64,000 nt of DNA, from the NCBI GenBank assembly GCA_002281555.1, contig NCGJ01000002.1, positions 248,001 through 312,000 on the forward strand, given 5' to 3'. The translations under genes were made by a program, and so were the position numbers. Every line of letters starts with the position of its first letter. The first letter of the stretch is position 1. The notes under the pieces were generated by a model. The model saw only the letters and a list, made by a program, of their open reading frames with translations. It was not told where the DNA came from and searched no databases. Positions 37,790 to 47,283 of the stretch are shown piece by piece. The stretch comes from Hydrogenophilales bacterium 28-61-23. GTDB taxonomy: Bacteria; Pseudomonadota; Gammaproteobacteria; Burkholderiales; Thiobacillaceae.

Positions 37790-40090
37790 TCATCCGGGCT
37801 CGAGGGGTGATATAGGAACCGCGGGCGCTTGCGGTTCACTCATTTCGACCGCGGGGGCAAATTCTTGAAAGAAATATTCACTAACCCCCTGTCCGGAATC
37901 GACAGGCTTGCCTGTTTCAGGGTCGATCTGAGCGGTAACCACACCGGCAGGCATCGTGAACGGCATTTCCGGCGAGGAACGCAGCGCCTCGCTCATATAC
38001 CGAATCCAGATAGGCAAAGCCGTGCCGCCGCCGGTTTCACCTGACCCAAGCGGGCGAGGCCGGTCATATCCCATCCATGCCACCGCTACACGCGTCGCTT
38101 GAAAACCTGCAAACCAGGCATCGTGATATTCGTTGGTTGTGCCGGTTTTGCCGGCGATATCGTTACGTCCAAGTTTTAGCGCGGCGGTTGCCGTTCCACG
38201 TCTGATGACGTCCTGCATCAGACTGGTCGTAATGAAAGCATTCCGCGCGTCGATCGCGACGCGGGCGGGTGGCGCCGAAAAACTCTCGAGCACGCGGCCA
38301 TCTTTATCGGTCACTTTCAACAAATGCCAGGGGGTAACCGCATGCCCGCCATTGGCGAAAACAGCATATCCCGCCGCCAAAGACAGCGGCGTCACTTCAC
38401 CCGCACCCAGGGCCATCGTCATATAGGGAGGGATTCGCGCCATATCGAAGCCAAACTTGGCGATGTGTTCATGCGTGAACTGTGTCCCCGCGCCTTGCAA
38501 CACTCGAATGGAAACCAGGTTTTTCGACTTGGCCAAGGCTTTGCGCATCGTGAGCGGACCTTCCATGGTCCCGTCATAATTCTTCGGTTCCCAATTTGTC
38601 CCGCCCGTCTCCGCAGGGTCGATGGCAATGGTTGCGTCATCGAACACCGTGGCGGGAGTGATGCCGCGCTCCAGCGCAGCGGAGTAAACAAAAGGCTTCA
38701 AGCTTGAGCCCGCTTGACGCCATGCCTGGGTGACGTGGTCAAACTGGTTGCGAGAGAAATCGAAACCACCAACCATCGCGCGAATTGCCCCATTGACCGG
38801 CGCAAGAGCGACAAATGCCGCCTCGACCTGCGGTAAATAGGTGAGTTGCCATGGAGCCCTCGCCTCGATTCGAGCCACGCGCACAATACTGCCCCGCGCC
38901 AGCCGCTTTTCCGGCGCGAGCTTGTTGGAAAGAAAGCGTTGCGCAAACTTGAGCTCGCTAGAGCCCAGAACGACTTCCTCTCCACTGCGCAGACGCACGC
39001 GGAGATGCGATTTGTCCAGACTGATTACGACCGCTGGCAGCAAACCGTTTGATTCCGCCCGCTCCAGCAGAGCATCCTCGATCAACTTGTCCGCCTCTCC
39101 GATGTCGTCAGGCAGTTTGACCCGTCCTTCAGGCCCGGCGTAACCCCGTCTGCGTTGAAATTCGAGTACGCCTTGGCGAACGCCATTGATGGCCGCTTTC
39201 TGGTCGGCAAGACGAAGCGTGGTAAAGACCTTCATGCCGCTGACATAAATATCGTCACCATATTTTTCGTGCATCCTCCGACGCACGAGTTCAGCCAGAT
39301 GCGGCGCTTCGGCCTCAAAGTTCTGGGGAGAATACTTAATGAGTAATTTTTGCGCTTTTGCCTGTTGATACACGCTGTCCGAGATGAACCCCAAGGTTTT
39401 CATTCTTCCCAGAACGTAGAGTTGGCGTGATCTCGCTCGGGCTGGATTGACGACCGGGTTATAGGCCGAGGGAGCCTTGGGAAGGCCTGCCAACATCGCG
39501 GCTTCGGCCACGCTGATTTTGATCAGGGGTTTGCCAAAGTAAATTTGGGACGCTGCGGCGAAACCATAGGAGCGCTGGCCAAGAAAAATGTGATTGAGAT
39601 AGAGCTCTAGGATTTCATCCTTCGACAACGCATGTTCAATCTTTATGGCAAGCAGCGCTTCGTTGATTTTGCGAGTGAGTGTTTTTTCGGAGCTGAGAAA
39701 GAAATTGCGCGCAACCTGCATTGTTATGGTCGACGCACCTTCTTTGGCGCCGCCAGAAACCAGATTGGAGAACGCGGCTCGCAAGACGCCCAGGGTGTCA
39801 ACGCCACCATGACTATAAAAACGCTCGTCCTCCGCGGCCAGGATCGCTTGCGTCAATGCCTTCGGCGTATCTCTGATACGAACCACCGCGCGCCTTTCCT
39901 CGCCAAACTCCCCAATCAAGGCGGCATCTTCGGTATAAATTCGCAGGGGTTGCTTGGGACGATAGTCCTTGAGCGATTCCAGGCTCGGAAGATTTGGATA
40001 GATAATGCCGGCGGCTAATACGGCGATTGCACTTATCGCTACGGCTAGGCCGGTCAATGCGGCCAGCAAGATTTGCCACCAACGAGTCAT
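37790..40090 (-). CDS. mrcA: Penicillin-binding protein 1A
   Basis: 766 residues. There is one N-terminal membrane anchor (~6-30). The GT51 transglycosylase domain has ILAAEDERFYSHGGVD, GASTITMQVARNFFLS, KINEALLAIKIEHALSKDEI and LYLNHIFLGQRSYGFAAAS. The transpeptidase domain has SSLKPFVYSAAL (SxxK), SKNL (SxN) and KTGTTNEYHDAWFAG (KTG). It polymerises and cross-links peptidoglycan. It is divergent from pilM, a common proteobacterial arrangement. Confidence 0.96.
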   Translation of the reverse strand: MTRWWQILLAALTGLAVAISAIAVLAAGIIYPNLPSLESLKDYRPKQPLRIYTEDAALIGEFGEERRAVVRIRDTPKALTQAILAAEDERFYSHGGVDTLGVLRAAFSNLVSGGAKEGASTITMQVARNFFLSSEKTLTRKINEALLAIKIEHALSKDEILELYLNHIFLGQRSYGFAAASQIYFGKPLIKISVAEAAMLAGLPKAPSAYNPVVNPARARSRQLYVLGRMKTLGFISDSVYQQAKAQKLLIKYSPQNFEAEAPHLAELVRRRMHEKYGDDIYVSGMKVFTTLRLADQKAAINGVRQGVLEFQRRRGYAGPEGRVKLPDDIGEADKLIEDALLERAESNGLLPAVVISLDKSHLRVRLRSGEEVVLGSSELKFAQRFLSNKLAPEKRLARGSIVRVARIEARAPWQLTYLPQVEAAFVALAPVNGAIRAMVGGFDFSRNQFDHVTQAWRQAGSSLKPFVYSAALERGITPATVFDDATIAIDPAETGGTNWEPKNYDGTMEGPLTMRKALAKSKNLVSIRVLQGAGTQFTHEHIAKFGFDMARIPPYMTMALGAGEVTPLSLAAGYAVFANGGHAVTPWHLLKVTDKDGRVLESFSAPPARVAIDARNAFITTSLMQDVIRRGTATAALKLGRNDIAGKTGTTNEYHDAWFAGFQATRVAVAWMGYDRPRPLGSGETGGGTALPIWIRYMSEALRSSPEMPFTMPAGVVTAQIDPETGKPVDSGQGVSEYFFQEFAPAVEMSEPQAPAVPISPLEPG

Positions 40091-40205
40091 TTCAGGATCG
40101 CAAGGTAACCAGAGTTGGGTACAAGGATAAAGGGAAAATCCTTGTGAAGATTAACAAGTTGTTGCTAGGATTTAACGTAGATTATTAAATAAGCGCTCAA
40201 AGTGG
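40091..40205. promoter_or_regulatory. Divergent mrcA/pilM intergenic region
   Basis: 115 bp, AT-rich (for example ATTAACAAGTTGTTGC and ATTATTAAATAAGC). It must hold promoters for both mrcA and the pil operon. TATTAA with an upstream TTGCTA is the only weak candidate towards pilM; spacing is 15 bp, so I do not name exact boxes. Confidence 0.4.
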
Positions 40206-41303
40206 GTGTCTGTGAAGGGGAATTTTTTGAAATTTGCTTTATTAGGCCCAGGTTCACGTCCATTGATCGGCGTCGATGTTAGCTCATCAGCCGTCAAAAT
40301 GCTTGAGCTGGCGGACAGCGGAAACGGTATGCGAAGAGTTGAACGCTATGCGATTTCGCCGCTGCCCAGAGACGCCGTTCAAGATGGCGCCATCACCAAG
40401 ACCGAGGTTGTCGAGGCCGCGATGCGAGAGGCATGGAAAGCCTTGGATACGCGCACTCGAGACGTTGTGATGGCTTTGCCAGCCTCATCGGTCATCACTA
40501 AAAAAATCATGCTGCCTGGCAATGCCAGTGAGGCGGAAATCGAGACGCAAGTTACCGCCGAAGCCAATCAGGTCGCCTCCTTTCCCCTTGGCGACATCAG
40601 CCTCGATTATCAAATTCTCGGCCCGAGCGAAAAAAACCCGAATGAGAACGACGCCCTACTCGTGTTGGCTCGACGCGAACGTGTCGAAGAGCGAGCCGCG
40701 CTTGCGGAATCCGTCGGCTTAAAAGCGACCATCATGGATGTCGATGCTTTCGCGACGTTGACCGCTTATGAGGAAATGGCATTTCAACTGCCTGATAACG
40801 GCAAGGGCCAGACTATCGCGGTGATCGACATTGGAGCGCATACAACCCATGTCAATGTGCTGCATGACAGTCAGATGGTTTACCAGCGCGAACATGCGCT
40901 GGGTGGCAGCGCATTGACCAATGAAATCAGCCGACGCTTCGACTTGCCGTCAGAAGAAGCCGAAGATGCAAAGCGCAAAGGCTTATTGCCCGACAGTTAT
41001 GAGTCCGAGGTTTTGCAGCCGTTTCTTGATTCCGTCGCCCAGGAAATTGGGCGAGCATTGCAATTGTTCTTTTCCGCCACCTCTTTTCAGCGCGTCGACC
41101 ATATTCTGCTGGCTGGCGGATGCGCCGCCATTCCCGGCTTGGATGATGTTGTTCACAGCAGAATGCAAACCAGCACATTGATTGCAAATCCCTTCGCCAA
41201 AATGGCCGTTTCCAGCCACGTCAAAGCACGCCAGCTCGCCTCCGAGGCGCCGGCCTTGTTTGTCGCGTGCGGCTTGGCGCTACGCAGGTTTGATCCAGCA
41301 TGA
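40206..41303 (+). CDS. pilM: Type IV pilus assembly protein PilM
   Basis: 365 residues from GTG 40206. GTG 40212 or TTG 40227 (preceded by AAGGGG at good spacing) are credible alternative starts. The actin-like ATPase fold is visible in PLIGVDVSSSAVKMLEL, TIAVIDIGAHTTHVNVLH, GGSALTNEISRRF and the LLAGGCAAIPGLDD motif. PilM is cytoplasmic and docks on the N-terminus of PilN, linking the alignment subcomplex to the cytoplasmic motor. It overlaps pilN by ATGA. Confidence 0.95.
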   Translation: MSVKGNFLKFALLGPGSRPLIGVDVSSSAVKMLELADSGNGMRRVERYAISPLPRDAVQDGAITKTEVVEAAMREAWKALDTRTRDVVMALPASSVITKKIMLPGNASEAEIETQVTAEANQVASFPLGDISLDYQILGPSEKNPNENDALLVLARRERVEERAALAESVGLKATIMDVDAFATLTAYEEMAFQLPDNGKGQTIAVIDIGAHTTHVNVLHDSQMVYQREHALGGSALTNEISRRFDLPSEEAEDAKRKGLLPDSYESEVLQPFLDSVAQEIGRALQLFFSATSFQRVDHILLAGGCAAIPGLDDVVHSRMQTSTLIANPFAKMAVSSHVKARQLASEAPALFVACGLALRRFDPA

Positions 41304-41902
41304 CGCCTATTCGCATCAACCTTCTCCCACATCGTCAGCTTCGAAAAGCGCGCCAGCAACGCTGGTTCGTCATTCTTGCCGCGATCGTCTTCGGCCTTGG
41401 TCTGGCTACCGTCGGGGCTGGTCAGGCCTACATTGCCAGCCTCAAATCCGATCAAGACGCCCGTAACGTCTTCCTGAAAACAGAACTGGCCAAACTGGAT
41501 AAACAGATCGAAGAAATCGCCCATCTCAAAGAAAAAACAAAAGATCTGCTTGATCGAAAGGAAGTGGTCGAATCGCTTCAAAACAACCGCAGCGAAGCGG
41601 TTCACATGTTTGACGAGTTAATGCGCCTGCTTCCAGACGGGCTTTACCTCAAGAGCGTGAAACAGACCGGAGATGCCGTTTCCCTGGCCGGTTATGCCCA
41701 ATCCAGTGCGCGCGTGTCTACCTTCATGCGCGCCCTCGAAGCGGCGACGCTATTCGATGAGCCCGTTCTGATCGAGGTCAAGTCGGCCATGGTGGGTCCG
41801 GTACGAAGCTATGAGTTTTCACTCAACGTCAAAATTGCTCGTATCGCACCCGACTCCGACAAGGACAAAAAGTCGAAGCATAAAACGGGCGATAAATCAT
41901 GA
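41300..41902 (+). CDS. pilN: Type IV pilus assembly protein PilN
   Basis: 200 residues. A short cytoplasmic N-terminus carrying the PilM-binding motif INLLPHR is followed by a membrane helix (~22-44), a coiled coil (LKTELAKLDKQIEEIAHLKE) and a periplasmic ferredoxin-like domain (LPDGLYLKSVKQTGDAVSLA). It forms the inner-membrane alignment platform with PilO. The C-terminal tail is Lys-rich (DKDKKSKHK). It overlaps pilM and pilO by ATGA. Confidence 0.95.
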   Translation: MTPIRINLLPHRQLRKARQQRWFVILAAIVFGLGLATVGAGQAYIASLKSDQDARNVFLKTELAKLDKQIEEIAHLKEKTKDLLDRKEVVESLQNNRSEAVHMFDELMRLLPDGLYLKSVKQTGDAVSLAGYAQSSARVSTFMRALEAATLFDEPVLIEVKSAMVGPVRSYEFSLNVKIARIAPDSDKDKKSKHKTGDKS

Positions 41903-42522
41903 ATTTTTCTGAACTGAACAACCTCGACCTCAAAGACATTACCAGCGCACCAGCACCCGTTCGAGCCATGGTTCTGGTTGTCCTGTTTTTGGCAATCCTT
42001 GCAGCGGGGTGGTATCTGGTCTGGTCGGACGCGCAGCGTGGGCTTGATGCGGCGCGTTTGGAGGAGAAGACACTTCGCGATAGTTACAGCATCAAGAAAG
42101 GCCAGGTTTTCCATTACGAGGAACACAAACGTCGCTTGGTGGAGGTTGAGCACTCATTGGCCGCGATGCTGCGCCAATTGCCGGACCGTTCACAAATGGA
42201 CGCGTTGCTTGCCGACATCAACCAGGCTGGGGTTGGGCGTGGGCTCGAATTCGATTTGTTTCGCCCAGGTGGCGAGACTCCGGCGGATTTTTACGCAACA
42301 TTGCCCGTGTCCATCAAGGTCAGCGGGAGTTATCACGACATTGGCGGATTCGTCAGCGATCTCGCCAAGATGCCGCGTATTGTCACGCTGCATGACGTTG
42401 CCTTGACTCCAGGCAAGGACAACCTCCTGAGCATGGACGCACGCGTCCAGACGTATCGTTATCTGGACGAAAACGAGATTGCCGCGGTGAAAAAACAAAA
42501 ACAGGCTGGAGCGAAAAAATGA
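41899..42522 (+). CDS. pilO: Type IV pilus assembly protein PilO
   Basis: 207 residues. The membrane helix is ~21-40 (VRAMVLVVLFLAILAAGWYL), then a coiled coil and a periplasmic domain with LPVSIKVSGSYHDIGGFVSDLAKMPRIVTL, the PilO hallmark. It heterodimerises with PilN and contacts PilP. It overlaps its neighbours by ATGA. Confidence 0.95.
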   Translation: MNFSELNNLDLKDITSAPAPVRAMVLVVLFLAILAAGWYLVWSDAQRGLDAARLEEKTLRDSYSIKKGQVFHYEEHKRRLVEVEHSLAAMLRQLPDRSQMDALLADINQAGVGRGLEFDLFRPGGETPADFYATLPVSIKVSGSYHDIGGFVSDLAKMPRIVTLHDVALTPGKDNLLSMDARVQTYRYLDENEIAAVKKQKQAGAKK

Positions 42523-43055
42523 AGCTGGCAGGCTTGCTTTCTACTCGTGGGCGCTTGTTATTGGTTATTTCAGGCGTGGCTTTTCTAGGCGGATGCAGCC
42601 AGGACAAGTTTGCCGATCTGCGTGAGTTCATGGCGCATGCCGGCAGCGCCGGACACCAGCCTTTGGAATCATTACCCCCGGTCAAGCCACAGGAAATTTT
42701 CAGTTACGAGCCTGGTGAAATGCCAGACCCGTTCAAACCGCGCAATCTAAAGCCCGCCAAGGGGGGCGGTGCTTTTCAACCGGATCTCAGCCGTCCAAAG
42801 GAAGTGCTGGAACAGTTTCCGCTTGATGGTTTGAGCATGGTGGGTACCTTGCTCAAGGGCGGACAAATTTATGCCTTGGTGCGAACGCCTGAAAACACCC
42901 TTTATCGGGTCAGGAAGGGCGATCACATGGGACACAACTTCGGTATTGTCGTCGGTATCTCCGACACCGCTATCGAACTCAGGGAAACCGTCCAGGATGG
43001 CGTTGGCGACTGGACCGAATCGAAGGCCATCTTGGCCCTTCAGGAGCAGAAGTGA
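42519..43055 (+). CDS. pilP: Type IV pilus lipoprotein PilP
   Basis: 178 residues. Lipoprotein signal with lipobox FLGGC, cysteine C26. The C-terminal HR-type beta domain has LSMVGTLLKGGQIYALVRTP, YRVRKGDHMGHNFG and the family end ESKAILALQEQ. It links the PilNO platform to the PilQ secretin. The stop overlaps the pilQ ATG by one base. Confidence 0.94.
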   Translation: MKLAGLLSTRGRLLLVISGVAFLGGCSQDKFADLREFMAHAGSAGHQPLESLPPVKPQEIFSYEPGEMPDPFKPRNLKPAKGGGAFQPDLSRPKEVLEQFPLDGLSMVGTLLKGGQIYALVRTPENTLYRVRKGDHMGHNFGIVVGISDTAIELRETVQDGVGDWTESKAILALQEQK

Positions 43056-45271
43056 TGAAAACAAAGCAACCCAAACCATTCGGCTTGGCCGCTTACCTGT
43101 TGTTGCTGGCCCTGTTTTTTGCCGGGCCCGGCTATGCGGCCAACGTCCTGAACAATATCTCGGTGGCGGAGGGGCAGAACGAAAGCCAGGTCATCAAGAT
43201 CATGCTGAAAGATCCGGTCGAGGCCATGCCGGTCTCGTTCACCACCAGCAATCCACACCGTTTGGTGTTGGATTTCGCCAATACCAGCAATAGCCTGGGC
43301 CGCGTCAAGGAGGCGATGAACAATCTCAGCATCAAGGATTATCAGATCGTTCAAGCCGGCGCACGCACCCGTATCGTATTCAATCTCAACGCGCCGGCCA
43401 GCCACGAACTGCGCATGGACAAGAATTTGGTGCTTGTCGTGCTGCACACGGCGCCCCAGCAAGCTGGCAGCCCGGCTCCGGTGAGCGCGCCGGCCCGCTT
43501 TGCGGACGCTGGCAAGCAACGCGAATATGGCATCCGCGATGTCGATTTCCGCCGTGGCAAAAATGGGGAAGGCCGCGTCACGATCAGCCTGACCGATCCC
43601 GGCGTCGGCATCGACATCCAGCAGAAGGGTCACGCCATTCAGGTCGATTTCCTGAACACCACGCTGCCTTCCGGCTTGCAACGCAAGCTCGACGTGGCGG
43701 ATTTCGCCACGCCCACGCAACTGATCGAAACGTTCGAGCAAGGCAAGAACACGCGCATGCTGGTCACCCCCAAAGGCAAATGGGATTACTCGGCTTACCA
43801 GACGGGTAGCCAGTTCATCATGGAAGTCCGTTCGCTCGACGACCCCAATCTGGCCAAGAACGAAAAACCGCAATACAACGGCGAGAAATTGACCCTGAAT
43901 TTCCAGAATGTGGAAGTGCGGGCGGTGCTGCAAGTGATTGCCGACTTCACCGGCCTGAACATCATTGCCAGCGACACGGTTACCGGCAATGTCACTTTGC
44001 GTCTCAAAGACGTGCCCTGGGATCAGGCGCTCGACATCATCCTGCGCGCCAAAGGCCTCGACAAACGCGCTACCGGCAGCGTGATCTGGGTCGCCCCACG
44101 CGACGAACTGGCCGCCAAGGAAAGGCTGGAACTGGAATCGAAAAAATCCATCGCCGACCTGGAGCCGCTGACCACCCGCAGCTACCGGCTGAACTATTTG
44201 CGCGCCGATGAGGCGATGGCGGTGCTTTCGGGAGATTCGCGTTCCATCAATGCCAACCAGGAAGCGGCGACCTGCTCGCCGAGTTCGACCGGCATCAAGG
44301 CGGATGTCGCGGCGGGCGGCAGCGGAGCGGCAAGCAGCACTACGACCGGTTCCGGAAGCACCACGACCAGAAAGGTGAATCGCGTCTTGTCCGATCGTGG
44401 CGGCGCCTCGCATGACCTCACCACCAATACCCTGGTCGTGACCGATACCCTGGATCGCCATGCCGCCATCGAGGAAGTGCTCAAGAGCGTCGATCTGCCA
44501 TCCAAACAGGTGATGATCGAAGCCCGAATCGTATTGGCAGACGATACCTTCAGCCGCGATCTAGGCGCCAAGCTGGGTATTCGCGCCAACGGAGCCCGGG
44601 GCAGTGTTTCGAGTGCGCTATCCGCCAATCAAGTCGACTCCAACTTGCTGGCGACCGGTGGGGCAAGCACTAATCCTCTCAACGTTAATCTGGGCGTGAC
44701 CACAGCCGAGGCCCCCTCGCTCGGCTTTACCATTTTCAATTCGGCGTCGAATGTTTTGTTGTCGCTGGAATTGCAGGCTTTGGAGGCTGACAACCGCGGC
44801 AAGATCGTGTCCAACCCGCGTGTGGTGACGACCAATCTTCGCCCGGCTGTCATTTTGCAGGGTACGCAAATACCGTATCTTTCAAGCTCAGGTACGAATG
44901 GACCTACAACATCATTCAAAGATGCGTTGTTGTGCTTGTTGGTCTCGCCGCAAGTGCTTAATAACGACTCGATAATTCTGAACGTCGAAGTCACCAAGGA
45001 TGCTGTTGGTAGCAACACCGGCAATGCAGGCCCCGCAATCAATGTGAAAAGAGTCAAAACCCAGGTGCGTGTCAACAACGGTGAAACCGCCGTTCTAGGC
45101 GGTATCTTTGAACAGACCCTGCGCAACGACACCGAAAAAGTGCCGTTCCTGGGCGATGTGCCTGTTCTTGGCAATCTGTTCAAGAAAAATAGCAAATCCG
45201 ATGTCAAATCCGAAATGCTGATCTTCCTGACCCCGCGCGTGCTGGACGAATCGCTGGGTAGCATTCGTTGA
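43055..45271 (+). CDS. pilQ: Type IV pilus secretin PilQ
   Basis: 738 residues from ATG 43055 (GGAG 8 bp upstream). Signal peptide ~1-30, two N-terminal AMIN (peptidoglycan-binding) regions (VSFTTSNPHRLVLDFANTS; GVGIDIQQKGHAIQVDFL), N0/N1 domains (KLTLNFQNVEVRAVLQVIADFTG) and the secretin pore (VMIEARIVLADDTFSRDLGA, VNNGETAVLGGIFEQ, VPFLGDVPVLGNLFK, LLIFLTPRVL-like end). A Ser/Thr/Gly-rich insert (~SGAASSTTTGSGSTTT) lies in the N1-to-secretin linker. The usual aroK-aroB genes do not follow; the next gene is convergent tsaC. Confidence 0.95.
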   Translation: MKTKQPKPFGLAAYLLLLALFFAGPGYAANVLNNISVAEGQNESQVIKIMLKDPVEAMPVSFTTSNPHRLVLDFANTSNSLGRVKEAMNNLSIKDYQIVQAGARTRIVFNLNAPASHELRMDKNLVLVVLHTAPQQAGSPAPVSAPARFADAGKQREYGIRDVDFRRGKNGEGRVTISLTDPGVGIDIQQKGHAIQVDFLNTTLPSGLQRKLDVADFATPTQLIETFEQGKNTRMLVTPKGKWDYSAYQTGSQFIMEVRSLDDPNLAKNEKPQYNGEKLTLNFQNVEVRAVLQVIADFTGLNIIASDTVTGNVTLRLKDVPWDQALDIILRAKGLDKRATGSVIWVAPRDELAAKERLELESKKSIADLEPLTTRSYRLNYLRADEAMAVLSGDSRSINANQEAATCSPSSTGIKADVAAGGSGAASSTTTGSGSTTTRKVNRVLSDRGGASHDLTTNTLVVTDTLDRHAAIEEVLKSVDLPSKQVMIEARIVLADDTFSRDLGAKLGIRANGARGSVSSALSANQVDSNLLATGGASTNPLNVNLGVTTAEAPSLGFTIFNSASNVLLSLELQALEADNRGKIVSNPRVVTTNLRPAVILQGTQIPYLSSSGTNGPTTSFKDALLCLLVSPQVLNNDSIILNVEVTKDAVGSNTGNAGPAINVKRVKTQVRVNNGETAVLGGIFEQTLRNDTEKVPFLGDVPVLGNLFKKNSKSDVKSEMLIFLTPRVLDESLGSIR

Positions 45272-45310
45272 TCGCAACGAGGTAAACAGATCTCGGAAAA
45301 ACCTCGGGAA

Positions 45311-45889
45311 TCAAAGCCTGAAGGTTTTTCCGCTCACCGGCTCGATGATGCGGGAAGGCCGCTTGCGCCGGCCGATGCGACCAGCCAGAGTCAGAACGCG
45401 ATCTCCGAAGGTTTTGTCGCAAGTTCCGGCATCCTTGATTGCCGATTGGCCGGCCCGATTCGCGCTGGTTGAAACCAGGGCCATATCCAGCGCACGGCAA
45501 AGACGAGCGGTTTCCCGATGCGCCGTGACGCGCACCGCAAGCGTGTCATGGTCTCCGCTTAGCCAGCGCGGGCATCGCTTGGAGGCGGGCAGCAGCAGCG
45601 TATTCGGCCCAGGCCACCATTCATGCAAACGTGCGATCAGTTCGCCTGAAACAGGCGCGAGGTAACGCGCGAACTGCCTGATATCCGCGCCGATCAGGAT
45701 CAAACCTTTGCTTTGCGGTCGGCCTTTGAGTTTCAGGATACGCAGTACGGCGTGTCGATTCGTCGGGTCGCAGCCCAAGCCGTAGCAAGACTCGGTCGCA
45801 TAGGCGATGACGCCGCCGCGCCGCAAAAAAACGCGTAAACGACGGATATTGGGCAGCGGCGTGATCAACGTAAAAGCGCCAACCCGCAC
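45311..45889 (-). CDS. tsaC: L-threonylcarbamoyladenylate synthase (TsaC/YrdC/Sua5 family)
   Basis: 192 residues from a GTG start 8 bp after the purD stop. Motifs: GGVIAYATESCYGLGCDP, ILKLKGRPQSKGLILIG (KxR), LPASKRCPRWL and VSTSANRAGQ (SxN). It makes threonylcarbamoyl-AMP from threonine, bicarbonate and ATP for the t6A modification of ANN-decoding tRNAs. It is the last gene of the dusB-fis-purH-purD run. The first ~25 residues are less conserved, so the exact start is uncertain. Confidence 0.9.
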   Translation of the reverse strand: MRVGAFTLITPLPNIRRLRVFLRRGGVIAYATESCYGLGCDPTNRHAVLRILKLKGRPQSKGLILIGADIRQFARYLAPVSGELIARLHEWWPGPNTLLLPASKRCPRWLSGDHDTLAVRVTAHRETARLCRALDMALVSTSANRAGQSAIKDAGTCDKTFGDRVLTLAGRIGRRKRPSRIIEPVSGKTFRL

Positions 45890-45897
45890 ACAAGCCG

Positions 45898-47199
45898 TTA
45901 CTTTTTCTTGCGGCCGATGGCGCGCCAGCCGATGTCGCGACGCATCTGGCGGCCGGCGAAGTCGATGTCTTCCGCCGCCCGATAGGCGCGCGTCTGCGCC
46001 ATCTTCACCGTATCACCTAGCGCCGTGACGCAAAGCACGCGGCCACCGGCGGTGACGATCTGGTCATCCTGCACAGCGGTGCCGGCATGGAAAACGTGGT
46101 AATCGTTGCCGCCGCTGTATTTGCCTGGTGCGCCAGCCTCGTCCAGTCCGGTGATGGCGTCGCCCTTGCGCGGGTTGTCCGGGTAGCCCGCGGCGGCCAT
46201 CACCACGCCGAGCGCGAAACGCCGATCCCACTCGGCCTCGACCTGGTCGAGGCGGCCATCGACTGCGGCTTCCAGCAGGGTGACCAAATCGGACTTCAGC
46301 CGCATCATGATCGGCTGGGTCTCCGGGTCGCCCATGCGGCAGTTGAATTCCAGCACCTTGATCTGGCCATCGGGAGAAATCATCAGGCCGGCGTAGAGAA
46401 AACCGGTGAATGTCGCGCCTTCCGCCTTCATGCCGGCCACCACCGGACGGATCACCTCGCGCATGGCCTTGGCGTGAATTTCCGGCGTGACTACCGGCGC
46501 CGGCGAGTAAGCGCCCATGCCGCCGGTATTGGGGCCCAGGTCGCCATCGAGCAGACGCTTGTGATCCTGGCTGGTTGCCAAAGGCAATACCTGCTCGCCA
46601 TCGACCATGACGATGAAGCTGGCTTCTTCGCCGAACAGGCATTCCTCGATGACGACGCGCGCGCCCGCATTTCCAAGCGCATTGTCAGCCAGCATCATGT
46701 CGACGGCGGCATGCGCCTCTTGCGGTGTCGCGGCAACAACCACGCCCTTGCCGGCGGCGAGGCCGTCGGCCTTGATGACAATCGGTGCGCCCCGGGCATC
46801 GAGATAGGCATGCGCAGCGGTGGCATCGGAGAAAGTCGCAAAAGCGGCGGTGGGTATGTTGTGCCGTGCCATGAACTGCTTGGCGAAATCCTTCGAGCTT
46901 TCCAGTTGCGCGGCGGCTTGCGTCGGGCCGAAGATCTTCAGGCCGGCGGCGCGGAACGCGTCGACCACGCCAGCCGCCAGCGGCGCCTCGGGCCCGACCA
47001 CGGTGAGATGGATGCCTTCTTTCAACGCAAAGGCAACCAATTCAGGGATCGCACTGATGTCGATGTTTTCGACGCCTTCTTCGCGCGCCGTGCCGCCGTT
47101 GCCGGGCGCGACGTAAACCTTCTGGATGCGGGGCGATTGCTTGAGCCGCCAGGCCAGTGCGTGTTCGCGCCCGCCGGAGCCGATGACGAGGAGTTTCAT
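45898..47199 (-). CDS. purD: Phosphoribosylamine-glycine ligase
   Basis: 433 residues, full length. The N-terminal domain is [17 protein letters not shown], with [14 protein letters not shown]. The ATP-grasp domain has [17 protein letters not shown] and [14 protein letters not shown]. The PurD signature region [18 protein letters not shown] is present. It condenses phosphoribosylamine with glycine in purine synthesis. It is separated from purH by a dispersed repeat. The C-terminus is basic (RKKK). Confidence 0.96.
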   Translation of the reverse strand: MKLLVIGSGGREHALAWRLKQSPRIQKVYVAPGNGGTAREEGVENIDISAIPELVAFALKEGIHLTVVGPEAPLAAGVVDAFRAAGLKIFGPTQAAAQLESSKDFAKQFMARHNIPTAAFATFSDATAAHAYLDARGAPIVIKADGLAAGKGVVVAATPQEAHAAVDMMLADNALGNAGARVVIEECLFGEEASFIVMVDGEQVLPLATSQDHKRLLDGDLGPNTGGMGAYSPAPVVTPEIHAKAMREVIRPVVAGMKAEGATFTGFLYAGLMISPDGQIKVLEFNCRMGDPETQPIMMRLKSDLVTLLEAAVDGRLDQVEAEWDRRFALGVVMAAAGYPDNPRKGDAITGLDEAGAPGKYSGGNDYHVFHAGTAVQDDQIVTAGGRVLCVTALGDTVKMAQTRAYRAAEDIDFAGRQMRRDIGWRAIGRKKK

Positions 47200-47208
47200 G
47201 AGAGCACC

Positions 47209-47282
47209 GTGAAATGTGGAACGTGAAATGTGAAACGTGGGGCGGGTATCAAGCTTTCATCCTTCACGTTTCGCTCCTCACC
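47209..47282. repeat. GTGAAA-type dispersed repeat, copy B (purH/purD)
   Basis: GTGAAATGTGGAACGTGAAA and GTGAAACGTG run into CTTCACGTTTCGCTCCTCAC on the other side. It fills almost the whole 84-bp gap between purH and purD. Same family as the elements near 27.3, 48.9 and 53.5 kb. Confidence 0.7.
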
Positions 47283-47283
47283 A

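Noticed and set aside
43040-44461. 473-codon minus-strand frame opposite pilQ
   Set aside because: Antisense shadow of an unambiguous secretin gene.
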